Source: Cladochytrium replicatum (Eukaryota > Chytridiomycota > Chytridiomycetes > Cladochytriales > Cladochytriaceae). From it: 64,000 bases of DNA. Below are positions 20,927-31,600 of this stretch, piece after piece. The stretch lies in the NCBI GenBank assembly GCA_025526935.1, contig JAHLKD010000005.1:186001-250000 (forward strand). The letters run 5' to 3'. The notes below the pieces were generated by a model that saw only the letters and a list, made by a program, of their open reading frames with translations, was not told where the DNA came from and did not search any database. Made by a program: the position numbers and the translations under genes. Each line of letters opens with the position of its first letter. Positions within the stretch are counted from its first letter, which is position 1.

Positions 20927-23900
20927 ATGATGGACCCGTCAGAGGCTTCGTCCCATGCACCTTCGGATCCGGTGGCAATCCCTCACACGGACTCGTCCGA
21001 CTCACTTCGAGAAAGTGCCTCATACCGCAGACGTACATCTTCCCAATCAAGTAACGACACCACCACAACAACAAACACTCCGTCTTCCCCACGGCCACTT
21101 CGCCGCAAAGAAAGCATCCCGAACCTGGCGGGAACACATAGTCCTTCGTCGCTGTCGCTGAATAGTTCTCATTCAGATGAGCGACCGGGGTTGCCAGTCC
21201 CACCAGGTTCTTCATCCCTGGCCTTACCAACTTCGCCAACCCCAACTGGAGGGTCTCGATTTACAAAAGCTATCCATGAAGGGAATACCTGGTGGATGAC
21301 AAACGCAGAGGGCGAGTCCAGCTCGACCGACCAGACACTCCGGAGACGTGAATCAGACGACTCAAGTCTCCACAGGCCCTATGGAAATCTTAGAGCAGAG
21401 GTTTCAGAAAATGGAATTTCAATTTCACCTCGACCGTTAAACGTAAAGAGCCCCGCTTCTCGACCACCATCTCTTGCAGTGCGGACGTCCAGCCAAAATA
21501 TGCTCTCGTCCTCCATGTCTTCCTTCGCTGCGGTACGAGGGGATAGTCCTTTGGGCTCGGAAATGTCGTTTGTGCCTGGTGTTCCTGATTTTATTCCCAT
21601 CGTCCGTGCTGAGCATACTATCGCATCGGGTGCAACTGGATCAGGGTTGGTGGAAATTCGCGTTGGAGACACGACGTCACCAAGCGCGTCCACAGCCCCT
21701 GGAGGTGAAAGCATCATTCTTTCTTCATCGATGTTCATTATGAGAGGCTCGGGGACAAAGAATTTGCCTTCGGCTTTACCCGATGTGGTTGCTCCGCGCT
21801 CGTCTCTTGACCTTGATGGTGGCATTGGACCGACAGATTCAGAAGAAAGCACAGCACTTTTCCGTTCGACAAACCACACTGCCGAACTCCTTGGCCTCGA
21901 CCATGAGACGACCTATTATGCCTACGAAGCCAAAGGACAAAGCCGTGTTGCACGACCCGCGTCGATCTTGGAAACAGAAGGGGATGATGGGGGCTCAGTT
22001 GTTGAGCATTCCATACTGGATGAGGACGAAGACGGTGATAACTTTCCTGATGGGGATTCCAAACCGGTGAAAAGACGAAGCAGTGCGCTAAGTTGGAAGG
22101 AGGCATACGATAACGAGGAGGAAGATGAGGCTGGAAACGAGTTCCACTTGTTCCCTCATCATCAAATGCCACGACCTCCCACTCCCCCAATGACTCCACC
22201 AGTGGGAGTTGCCGAGGAAGATCGCCACAACCTGACTCAGCTCACCATCACTCGACCCAGGCAGGCGAGCGACGTTGACACAAATAGCACCCTTTCAACC
22301 TCCACAGTTTCATACATCGGATCTTCGGCACTGGCGACCGCGCTCGATAGCACTGACACACTCAACTACTCTTCCAACTCTCTGGATTCTGACTTGCCCA
22401 GTAAATTCACAGGTCACAAGATGGAAGATCTTCCTAGAGAAGACGAGTTTCCGGCATATGAAGGCATTGCCCAAGTTGCGGTCGAAAAGAAACTCCAAGG
22501 CTCGACCAAGAGCGTTGATATCCCAGAGGCATCCGAGGCTGGCTACCCGTTCCGAAGAATCCCTTCCAGCCAACACACACAGATTCAATCTCCGCAACCA
22601 AAGCGTGCAACCTCTCGAAAGGTTCGCTCTCGAAGCAGGGCACCCATCCCGGAGAAGAAGATCTCGAACCTTCGCGGTTCTCGCAAGGTCCCCCAGGACA
22701 TCGTGCTCTCCTTCGAAACTTGGGAGAACCATCGGTGGTGGGTGGGTGTTGGCTGGACTGCTAAAATGATGCCGAGCGATCGCCCACCATGGTCGGACAT
22801 TCAAGGCGTAACCTCGACCCCGAAGCAGTCCTTTCACCTTCTCCCGTTCCGTCCTGAGCAGTTACCGAAGGAAGTGCTGAAAGCATCCGGTGTAGACACG
22901 GATAAAAAGCGATACGCTTGGATGTGGGATTCACCTTGGTACGTCGATACCGTCCCGACCACGACCGTTTCAACAGACTCTGAGTCGGAGTCCGTCGCTG
23001 GGTCTTCAAGGCCGAATGGAGACGACACCGACTCGCAAGCGGAAAAGCGACGACGAAGGCAGAGCAAGAGTCCAGGTCCGATGAGTCCCACAACTCCTCC
23101 CCCGGGTGGAAGTGGCAACAGACGAGCGTCGACGCCAAATCGTCAACGAAACCGCTCGAACTCTCCTTCAAGTGTTACGTCCAGCGTCGGTGGAACTTCA
23201 TCCTCAAAGCCCGCGATCTACTACCATCGGGCGTCCGACGGGGCATCCACAGACCCAGACGGCTGGGAGTACGCTGACTCGAACTGGCGCGATTGGAGGC
23301 ACAAGAAGAGTCTGAAGCGAATCGTGAGGCGACGTCGATGGGTGCGACATGCGCGGTTGTTCGAGATCGGTCTAAGGAAAGGCGTCTGGTTCTCTGGTGT
23401 AGACCACGTGCTGGAAATCCGTTACGACGAAAGCAGTGAGGAAGAGGAATCTGAGGGAGACTTCTTCGAGGAAGATGATGACATAGATATGAGCGGTGCG
23501 GAGAGGCAGAAGAGAAGAAGGCGGAGAAGACGGCGCAACGTTGAGAAGGACGGGAGCGAAGACGAAGACTCCGAGGATGACTATGTAATTGAAGAAGTTG
23601 TCGACAAGGATGGGCACGTGGTTCAGCGAAGGCGACAGCGAGTAGTTGGGTCTCGTAGACGGAGAGATGTGGAATTGACTGTTGCAGGTGGAAAGATCAT
23701 GGCTGCTGGAGTTATTGTTTCTGGTGCACTGAATATCGATGAAAAGGAGAATCCGGATTGGACTTCAGGGGTTCTGGAACCAGTCGTGGACGAAACACGG
23801 CTTACTGACCTCCACGAGCTTGGAAGTGCGGCGGATGATGATGAACTTGGTTCGGACGTGGAAGGGCTACCAGAGGACGAAGAAGATCGTGCGACACGCA

Positions 23901-24742
23901 AAGAGGCTACCCCTACAGCACAGGCCCGCCCACAACCTGTGGTTCCTGCTGCTACACCAGTCGGAACTCCTCCAGTTGGTGCTCCACCAGTCGGAAGTCC
24001 TCCAGTTGGTGCTCCACCAGTCGGAACTCATCCAGTTGGTGCTCCACCAGTCGGAACTCATCCAGTTGGTGCTCCACCAGTCGGAACTCCTCCAGTTGGT
24101 TCTCCACCAATCGCAGCTCCACTGACACCACAGAGCCCACCACGATCGTCAAAAAGCAGTGGAGGAGGCGGTGGTCTCTTCAGTGGCATGCTTAACCGCA
24201 AAACCAGCACTAGCACCCCCGCGGGCTCAACATCTCCCCGAAACAAACCAGTTGCGATTCCGCTTAGCTTCCAACCGAGTGCGCTCCAAGAGTCGGGCTT
24301 TGCCCCCGAGTATTTGTCCAAGGATGGTGACGAAATGTTGGTTCCTTCCACAACAACACCGTCCGTTTCACCTCCGAGCTGGACGTCGAAACTGATTGGA
24401 TCGTTGAGAACTCGCACGTCGGGAACGCTTCCAACACTTGAAGAAGGCGTGCAATCGCAGAGCTCTTCTTCTCGGCTACCAGCATCACCTCCGTCCAATC
24501 TCACCATTATCGAAGAGCCGCCGAAGGAAAAAGAGAGACGAAGCCGTCCGCGTAGACACGCCAGTGAAGGTGAGGTTAAAGATCAACACCCGCAGCTGAA
24601 TGAAGACGGAACACCTGTGAGAAAGAAAAAAAGTGGGAAAAGTCGGCGACCGTCGGTCAACGAGAAGGACCGGATCGGTGTACGTATGGATGGGGTAACG
24701 GCGCCGGCGGTGGGGTCATTGGGTTTAATGAGGCACATGTAG
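20927..24742 (+). CDS. Large dysferlin-domain (DysFN-DysFC) protein, peroxin/Spo73-like
   Basis: A single uninterrupted exon encodes 1271 residues, unusual here because neighbours have many introns. Residues 1-585 are low-complexity, rich in Ser/Pro/Thr and acidic clusters. A DysFN domain follows at about 590-675 (SFETWENHRWWVGVGW, WMWDSPWYVD). A DysFC domain sits at about 775-815 (DPDGWEYADSNWRDWRHKK, RRRRWVRHARLFEI). Then come an acidic patch, a run of eight arginines, a PPVG repeat (about 1007-1062) and a basic disordered tail. In fungi this domain pair occurs in Pex30-type ER/peroxisome proteins and in Spo73, where it serves membrane-contact functions. No transmembrane segment is evident, so it is closer to Spo73 than to Pex30. 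The assignment stops at the domain level. Confidence 0.85.
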   Translation: MMDPSEASSHAPSDPVAIPHTDSSDSLRESASYRRRTSSQSSNDTTTTTNTPSSPRPLRRKESIPNLAGTHSPSSLSLNSSHSDERPGLPVPPGSSSLALPTSPTPTGGSRFTKAIHEGNTWWMTNAEGESSSTDQTLRRRESDDSSLHRPYGNLRAEVSENGISISPRPLNVKSPASRPPSLAVRTSSQNMLSSSMSSFAAVRGDSPLGSEMSFVPGVPDFIPIVRAEHTIASGATGSGLVEIRVGDTTSPSASTAPGGESIILSSSMFIMRGSGTKNLPSALPDVVAPRSSLDLDGGIGPTDSEESTALFRSTNHTAELLGLDHETTYYAYEAKGQSRVARPASILETEGDDGGSVVEHSILDEDEDGDNFPDGDSKPVKRRSSALSWKEAYDNEEEDEAGNEFHLFPHHQMPRPPTPPMTPPVGVAEEDRHNLTQLTITRPRQASDVDTNSTLSTSTVSYIGSSALATALDSTDTLNYSSNSLDSDLPSKFTGHKMEDLPREDEFPAYEGIAQVAVEKKLQGSTKSVDIPEASEAGYPFRRIPSSQHTQIQSPQPKRATSRKVRSRSRAPIPEKKISNLRGSRKVPQDIVLSFETWENHRWWVGVGWTAKMMPSDRPPWSDIQGVTSTPKQSFHLLPFRPEQLPKEVLKASGVDTDKKRYAWMWDSPWYVDTVPTTTVSTDSESESVAGSSRPNGDDTDSQAEKRRRRQSKSPGPMSPTTPPPGGSGNRRASTPNRQRNRSNSPSSVTSSVGGTSSSKPAIYYHRASDGASTDPDGWEYADSNWRDWRHKKSLKRIVRRRRWVRHARLFEIGLRKGVWFSGVDHVLEIRYDESSEEEESEGDFFEEDDDIDMSGAERQKRRRRRRRRNVEKDGSEDEDSEDDYVIEEVVDKDGHVVQRRRQRVVGSRRRRDVELTVAGGKIMAAGVIVSGALNIDEKENPDWTSGVLEPVVDETRLTDLHELGSAADDDELGSDVEGLPEDEEDRATRKEATPTAQARPQPVVPAATPVGTPPVGAPPVGSPPVGAPPVGTHPVGAPPVGTHPVGAPPVGTPPVGSPPIAAPLTPQSPPRSSKSSGGGGGLFSGMLNRKTSTSTPAGSTSPRNKPVAIPLSFQPSALQESGFAPEYLSKDGDEMLVPSTTTPSVSPPSWTSKLIGSLRTRTSGTLPTLEEGVQSQSSSSRLPASPPSNLTIIEEPPKEKERRSRPRRHASEGEVKDQHPQLNEDGTPVRKKKSGKSRRPSVNEKDRIGVRMDGVTAPAVGSLGLMRHM
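23946..24110 (+). repeat. 30-bp coding minisatellite (PPVG repeat)
   Basis: A 30-bp unit (two 15-bp halves, CCAGTCGGA... and CCAGTTGGT...) is repeated about five times in frame. It encodes the pentapeptide PPVG-x, with x = A, T, S or H. Identical third-position choices among copies point to recent unit duplication. Copy number is likely to vary between strains. Confidence 0.85.
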
Positions 24743-25614
24743 GGACTTTTGTTTTGAAAATAGCTGTTTAGTGGTTGCCTTTCTATTTTGTCTGGGGATG
24801 AATTCTTCTCCAACGTTTATTTCCTTCGCTCATAATTGTTCCTTTTGAAATACTTCTTTAGAAAGACTGATAAGATGCTTTTTTAAATGTATTTGCTGTT
24901 TGTAACAGCGAGTAAATACAAAATTATGTCGATGTGGATACCAATAAGAGCACAAGAGCGGGCCATCGCTTTTTCACTCGATGCAACGTTACTGCTCAAA
25001 CAGCAGGGACCCCAGGATAGGTGTCGGTCAAGTCAGTGGAGTTTGTCTTCCATGAGCAGTTCGAAGAGGTTTGATACCTCGAGAGCATCTGTCGTTCTCG
25101 TGATGTTTCGTTTGTTGGTTTATGATCACTTCGCTCACGGAATTCGTTGGGGTTGAGCAGGTGACTATTGGGCGATTCAGAGACGATCTCGAAGCAGTGG
25201 TCAATTGGATACGCTCAACAAAACTCTGAGTGCTGGATAAGCTTGTTCTTGTTGGAAGATGGATGGGGTTGAGGTTATCCTGCTGTTGCCAGTAAAATTA
25301 CAGAACGTCGTTGGAAAAATAATCGGAATCAGCGGTGCTTCGAACTTCACAAGGGGGCGCACGAACGACCAACTAACCGTACAATTTCCGACGGAGCATA
25401 TTATATACCTCACTTTGTCAAACCGAAATCTGTCACTTGCAGCGGAGCATGCACACGCAACGGTGCAAGATTGTGAAGTGATTCCTTTGGTAAATGGGAC
25501 CACAGATTATCTGAACAATCCGATCTATTACTGTTAGGAAACAGCTTGACAAGAATGCTGGAGCGAATGGAAGAGCAATATTAAGGTTCGCCTTCACGAT
25601 CGAATGAAAAGTTG
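24743..25614. other. Intergenic, tail-to-tail, 0.87 kb
   Basis: The stretch lies between the stops of the DysF gene and the NBAS-like gene. Open frames near 24887 and 25259 lack any recognisable feature and are probably chance. No RNA gene was seen. Confidence 0.35.
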
Positions 25615-28600
25615 CTATCTGTAGCGAATGCGATCCCAGATAGCTTCCCTGCTCTCCACATTTTGAGTATCCCTCCTATTCAGGAACGACCTCGCCAAAG
25701 CCGCAGGAGTGGACAGTCCCGCCCACAGGTCACGCCCAAGCCCGAGAGCGCGGTATGCCAAGCTCCCAGCTGCTGAGGTCAACTGTCCAGCGTCCGTAAG
25801 CTCCTGAGCGACCACGCTGAGGAGTCCCGGCTCTTCCTTGTAGTTTAAGAGGCTCTTTGAGATACGGGGCCACAACGATGTGTTGCAGAATCGAGTAGCA
25901 AGCCCTTTTCCACAGATGAGTATATGAAGTTGTTCATCATCGATCGGCGAGGAGGTTGCATCACTCGACACGTCGAAGTCACCCAAGCTGACACTTAGAT
26001 ACCATTCCAGGTCCGTCACAACCAGTTCCGATACATCCGGATGATTTGATAGGAGTCCATGCTTCCAGTATTCGCAAATACTGATGGGCTTGAGTATCTC
26101 GAGTAAGCAAGAGTCGACCTGGTTCCTGACTTAGCTCGTGTTTCGCCGGTTATGATCATTGGTCCACTCACCGTCGCAGAAAATATGTCAATCTTCCGAC
26201 GGTCCATTCGCAAGTCCATCAAAATAGAAAAGTGACTGTAACGCCCGCACCAAAAGATGTACTCCGCCCAGAGTGATCTAAGGGGCTGGCTGTATTCAAA
26301 GGCATCCCAATCCATAAGAAGTCGGAGAAGGGCATTGGCATGTTGCTCATTGGTGCTGACAGATATGAGTTGCTCAAATATTTCATCCTTGTCTTGGGTG
26401 GCATCAACCTGTGTTTTGATTATGAACGATTCAAAACGTATTTGACCATCTTTTACCTCGAATCCCCAAGCAGACTTGACTATGGTATTCATTGATAGCG
26501 AGTTGAGATCTGACAACTCCTCGCTGACTTTTCCGTAGAACTAGTTTGAATGAGCATACAGCTATGACAGCCTCCACGCCAACTACCTTTTTAACAAGCT
26601 TTAGAATGCACATACGAATTGTTTCGTCCACAGCCTCGTTCTTCCCGAGTTCAAGTAGAGTTGTCCTGACGGTTTCTTCGATGTCCGCTAAGGTTTTGCC
26701 AAACTGATCAGTCTCCTCCTCATCGTCCCAACCATCAAAAGGCTCGTCATCTTCCCACCCTTCTCCGTCTTCTGTGGCTGTCTGTTTGGGACCAATCCCA
26801 TCATTGAGCGAGGCTCTTGAACCAAGATGTATATAAGAGGCGACGGAGCTAACGATGCAATCAAACTTGTCTTCCACGAATGGCTCCATTTCGGTGCACT
26901 CTCGCAAAGCGCGACTGTAAAGTTGTGGAACTACGTCATCCATTGCAAGCACGGACGCTGCACCGTGGACGAGGAAGGGTGATTGGCCATCTTCAATCAT
27001 CGAAATCAACAAGACCTGATTCGAATCCGTTGGCAGAGACGGTTCACCAAGATTGCCATTGACATCAAACTCTCTCAGCATCGAGTAGGGTAAACGATCC
27101 TCAGTATTAGGATCGGTTAGGGCTCGCAATTGAGCCAGCCGATCCAAATGGGTGCTCATTTTTTTAAGCTCCCCAAGACAGCTCTGCTGCTCCTTTCAAA
27201 AGGTCAGGTAACAGTTTCAGTAGAATGGATTTGGAGCATACTTCAACCGTAACCCCAACAAGCGGACCAGGTACGAATGCTTCGACGATCTGCACAACAA
27301 ATTCGACGAACCATTTACGGGTTGTCACAGGAATTGCAGCAGCCTAATCGATATTTAATGAGTTCAGTCAACCAAAACGAAACCCTTCGTATACCGTTTC
27401 CCCAACAATGAGCAAGTTAGAGACCTCTCGAATGTGTCGAGGAACGAGTTTCCCGCATATTGCAACAATTTCTTGCATGTGCTCCTCCACGCTTAAGCTC
27501 ATAGTTCAGCGGAAGCAGTGTATAGATCAGCGCCACAAACCTCTCCCTATCCAACTCGATCCATTCAACGTCGCCAAAGGTTCTGACAAGGAACTGGAGG
27601 TACAATGCACTCACAATCCTTTTTGGCCGGTATTGCCCGTTTGGTGGAGGAATGTTCAACTCATCAGGAAACAAGGTGAGCCGTTCCAACTTAATGGCCC
27701 TTAAAAACTCTCTGATCAGGATATCCAACGATTGAGAACAGCGGCAACAACCTACCTTGGGACCAAATCGATCAGATCTTGGAACGTAGATCTGCTACCA
27801 TCGTCAAGGCTCTCCCACAACTGAAGGTATGAGTCTTCAATGTCATCATAATCACCACTGTTGCGCGCCAGAATATCGGAGATAAATATCCTTGACAGGG
27901 ACGTTTTATTTTCAAGCATGAGAAGGAAGCTCAACCGATTTCCCAGTTGTGTTCTTTCGACAGACTGATTTCGAGAATGGTCAGCCAAGAGAGTATGCCT
28001 GACAATAACTTTGCAACTAACATCATCAGCAAAGCATTGTGCTAGAGACTCGTAGTAGGCGGACAGTTTGGAAACGGGTAAAGTTGCAAACTGGACTCAA
28101 ATTTAGCATGTATAACTTAAAATAATATACATACGAACCTGTTCATGTCGCTCTGCAAAAGTGATAGCCACATATAACTTATCAGCATAAACCAGATGGC
28201 GATACTGTGCCATGCGCCTCTCAAACAAATTTCGATCAACCGAAGGCTCTTGAAGCAGCCAAAGGAAGTGAGAAACCAGCAGCTACCGATTGGGAGAACA
28301 TTTAGAAAGAGTCAAGAATATACACATGAAAAGACACACCTTTGACGCAGGATATCCGTATTGCGCGGCAACAGCCAGGGCATCTTCAAGCTTCTTCTCT
28401 GACTTTGTGTGCAGCAGACCCTCAAGATATTCTTGGCGATATCCTTCGTCAGATTGGAACGCAGCTTCATCAACGCCATATCCCAGCGTTGTTTTGACCA
28501 GCGCTTCTTGCCTCCTTGTCCTAACAACGCCTGCATGCTGTCGAGCAATTAAGATTGAGCTGCGAGCTTTTCCAGCGAAGTCTGCGGGTGAAATATCCTC

Positions 28601-31600
28601 AGAGTTTGAGTTGCCGTTAGCTTCAATGAATCCAGACAATTCATCAACGAGCGACATGATATGACTCGAATCAAAATTCGTCGGGTCTATGACTGCCGAA
28701 AGGTCCTTCGCGCTTAGGGATTGACCAGTGAGAATATGATATATGCCCCGAAGTGAGTAGAAGTAAACCGCAATTTGTTCGTTGACGGGAGTGAGCGGAA
28801 TGGAGTCAAAGAACTGAACGGTTCTTTCATCCTTAGAAGCATATGTGAGCAAAGATTAACCTAATTGACGACGCAATACTTACTCCAAGAACATGAAGAA
28901 GATGAGCAAAACCAAGTATCGTATCTCGTGAGAACATCCTCGCAGCCGCCTCGAGTAAATCAAAATGGTCACTGGTTGTATCGTCTTCCATCTCTTTCGC
29001 GCCATCAAGGTACGATTGCTTGATCTTCCGGATCTTTGATCCAAGTTGCACACGCCAAAGAAGGATGCTCAATTCCAGCTCGCGCATCCTTGAACGCTTC
29101 GATTCGTATTTATCTGCGAGACTTTTATCTTCAAAATCTTCATCATCGGTAAACCGATATCGCTTCTCTGCAGCCTCGTACCAATCACCATCCGCAATTG
29201 GGCTATCTGCCAAATAAAACTCATGTAATGCAGCCACGTTATCGCTCAGGTCGTCGAGTTCGTCGTTTGCTTTGCCGCCTCTCTTCTCAGCACGCGCTTT
29301 CTGACGATTGTTCGCCGCAACTCTCTGCAATTCAGAAGCAGATCCCAGCAGGCTAACCGCTGCCCCTACATTCGATCGAACTCGATCACTGACTTCGAGA
29401 GCACGCGAAAACAGGCCAGAGAGAGATCCCGCAAACCTGTCCGAAACAACGGATTTTAAGCCCAGATCTGACATAGACCGTGGTGAGCTACTGGAGACAA
29501 TCGCTCCGTCAGTAGCACTTCGATCTTCTGCCTCGTCAAGCACCACTGCGAGGTCCCGTCTTGCCGCAAGCTCTCGCCACAGTTCAATCACAGTGTTAAT
29601 CTCCTCAACAGGACAAGTCCGCAGTGCCACTTGAAGCAACTGAATTCGCTTTTGGAGGTTTGGTTGAGTAAAGTGATTGTCCTTTTGTTGGATTTGAACC
29701 CAGCTTCCGTCACTGGCAGCAATCCGATACGCCAATCGCCACAACCCATCTGGTTCTGAGAACTCGCCGTCTGATCTCGGTTTAGTGTGCAAATTAGCCG
29801 CCTGGAAGCACATGTCCGTCGCAATGGTGACATCTGAGTCGTTCAATGCCGCTTCCGCGATAATGATGTACGGTTGCTTGGAGCTGGAGGGTATACCCAG
29901 CTTTTGGCACAGTTCCAAAACATTTGAAGGGTTTGCGTATCGTTTAGACCCAGCCAGTGACTTCTTCACAAGCTGTATGCGGTCTTTGTGCGACCGCACT
30001 TCAATTGGTAGCATCTGCAAATGTGTATCCTCTTGCTCCAAGGCACCCATTCGATAGAGGTGGTAAATTGCTTCGATGAATGAAATCTCAGCTTTGATAG
30101 CTGGCGAGAATGGATGGACTTGCAAGCTGGAACAGAAAGTTAGCCGAACGGTTTTGCGAAAGCTCATCAAGCAAGTACCAGTCATAAGCCATCTTCAGGT
30201 TTCCTAAAGTTATATCAGGGGATTCTGCGTTCTCAAAGAATTCGCGGGCCGCCCCCAGAAGCAAATCTTCAACATCATCGCCTGGTAGCGGTGGGAATCC
30301 ATCGTCAGGGAACATGATGTCTTTGGCGGTTTTGAAATCTGAAAGCAACAAACACACAGTATGTCAGGGGAACTACGATTGAGACACATGAATGCACTTA
30401 CGGCCCGATCGGAGCGCTCCACCGACTATGGCGGAGTAAATGTCGGCCGTGGATGGTACAGATAGGATTCCAAGACGCCTCAATTCGTTCAAAAACTTGA
30501 TTCCGTCGATCCAGGATGACTTAGCAGCACTTTCTTTCAAGCCAGAAGATTTCGAACCGATTGACTGTGCTATCCAGTGAACCATTGCTCGCTGCACTGC
30601 AGTATTTGAAAACGATATTGAGAGCCATCGCAAAGTTCGTTTCGACCTCGATCCATGGACAGCGTCGTTCTCAGCATCCCCTTCGTCGTTAACAAAAGCA
30701 TGGGATGACACAAGTGTCTCAACAACCCCATACTCATCCAATATCTCAAGAGCACCAACCAACGACTCAAAATGGTCCAGCTCCTGCTTTAACCCAGTGA
30801 TATCCATATCAATACAGTCATCCAAAGCGCCAGAGAGAATGCCACCGAGTTGGACAAGCGCTTTCACCGTTATGGCTCGCTGGACTGCGTCGTTGTTGGG
30901 AAACACATCAGAATCCAGCCCCACTTCCCAACCGACTTCAAGACCGAATCGCACAAGGTCCGATTCATTCTTGAATAAAAGCGTTGCCAAATCCCGATCG
31001 ACTTCATCCGGAGAATAATTGGTATCGTATTCGGCACTTCCTTCTTTGGTTGGTTCAAGTTCGTCATTGAGCAAACCCCCATCGTCGTCCCACCCATCGC
31101 CATCAGTCTCTTGCTCAACAACAGATTGTGAAACTCGCTGCGGTGCGCCTGACCTTTTGGACAAAGTCAATGCTGCCCGCAGATGGAAGAGCGCGTGAAC
31201 TATAACCCCCAGATGCGCGTATGATTGCTCAACAAGGCAAGAAAGCACCCATGCGGAAGGTTTTCCAACCCCAAACGGACACCCAAGATCTGCTAGCCAT
31301 ATACATCGTTTCAAAAAAGGAAGCACGTCGAATTTCAAACCATCGACCAACCCTGCAGGCCCTTCATTCGCTTGTCTAGCTGGCACGATTGCAAAAGCCC
31401 AGTCAAGCAGAAGGTGAATAATATATTTACCACCATCGTTCTGTTGCATGATGTCGCGAAGTCTGGTAATCGACAAATCCAATGCAGAGATCGTACGTGA
31501 GGAATCAAGACTCGTTATCGCCTTAATCGTAAGCATCTCGTGATGCAGCACTCGGAATCTATGAACAGCTGTAGCAATGCCACAGCTCTTTGAAACACCT

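Noticed and set aside
27157-27166. Stop and new start dividing the NBAS-like locus into two genes
   Set aside because: A 49-nt GT-AG intron with a CTGAC branch-like site (27241-27193) bypasses the stop and joins both parts in frame. I kept it as a point to check.
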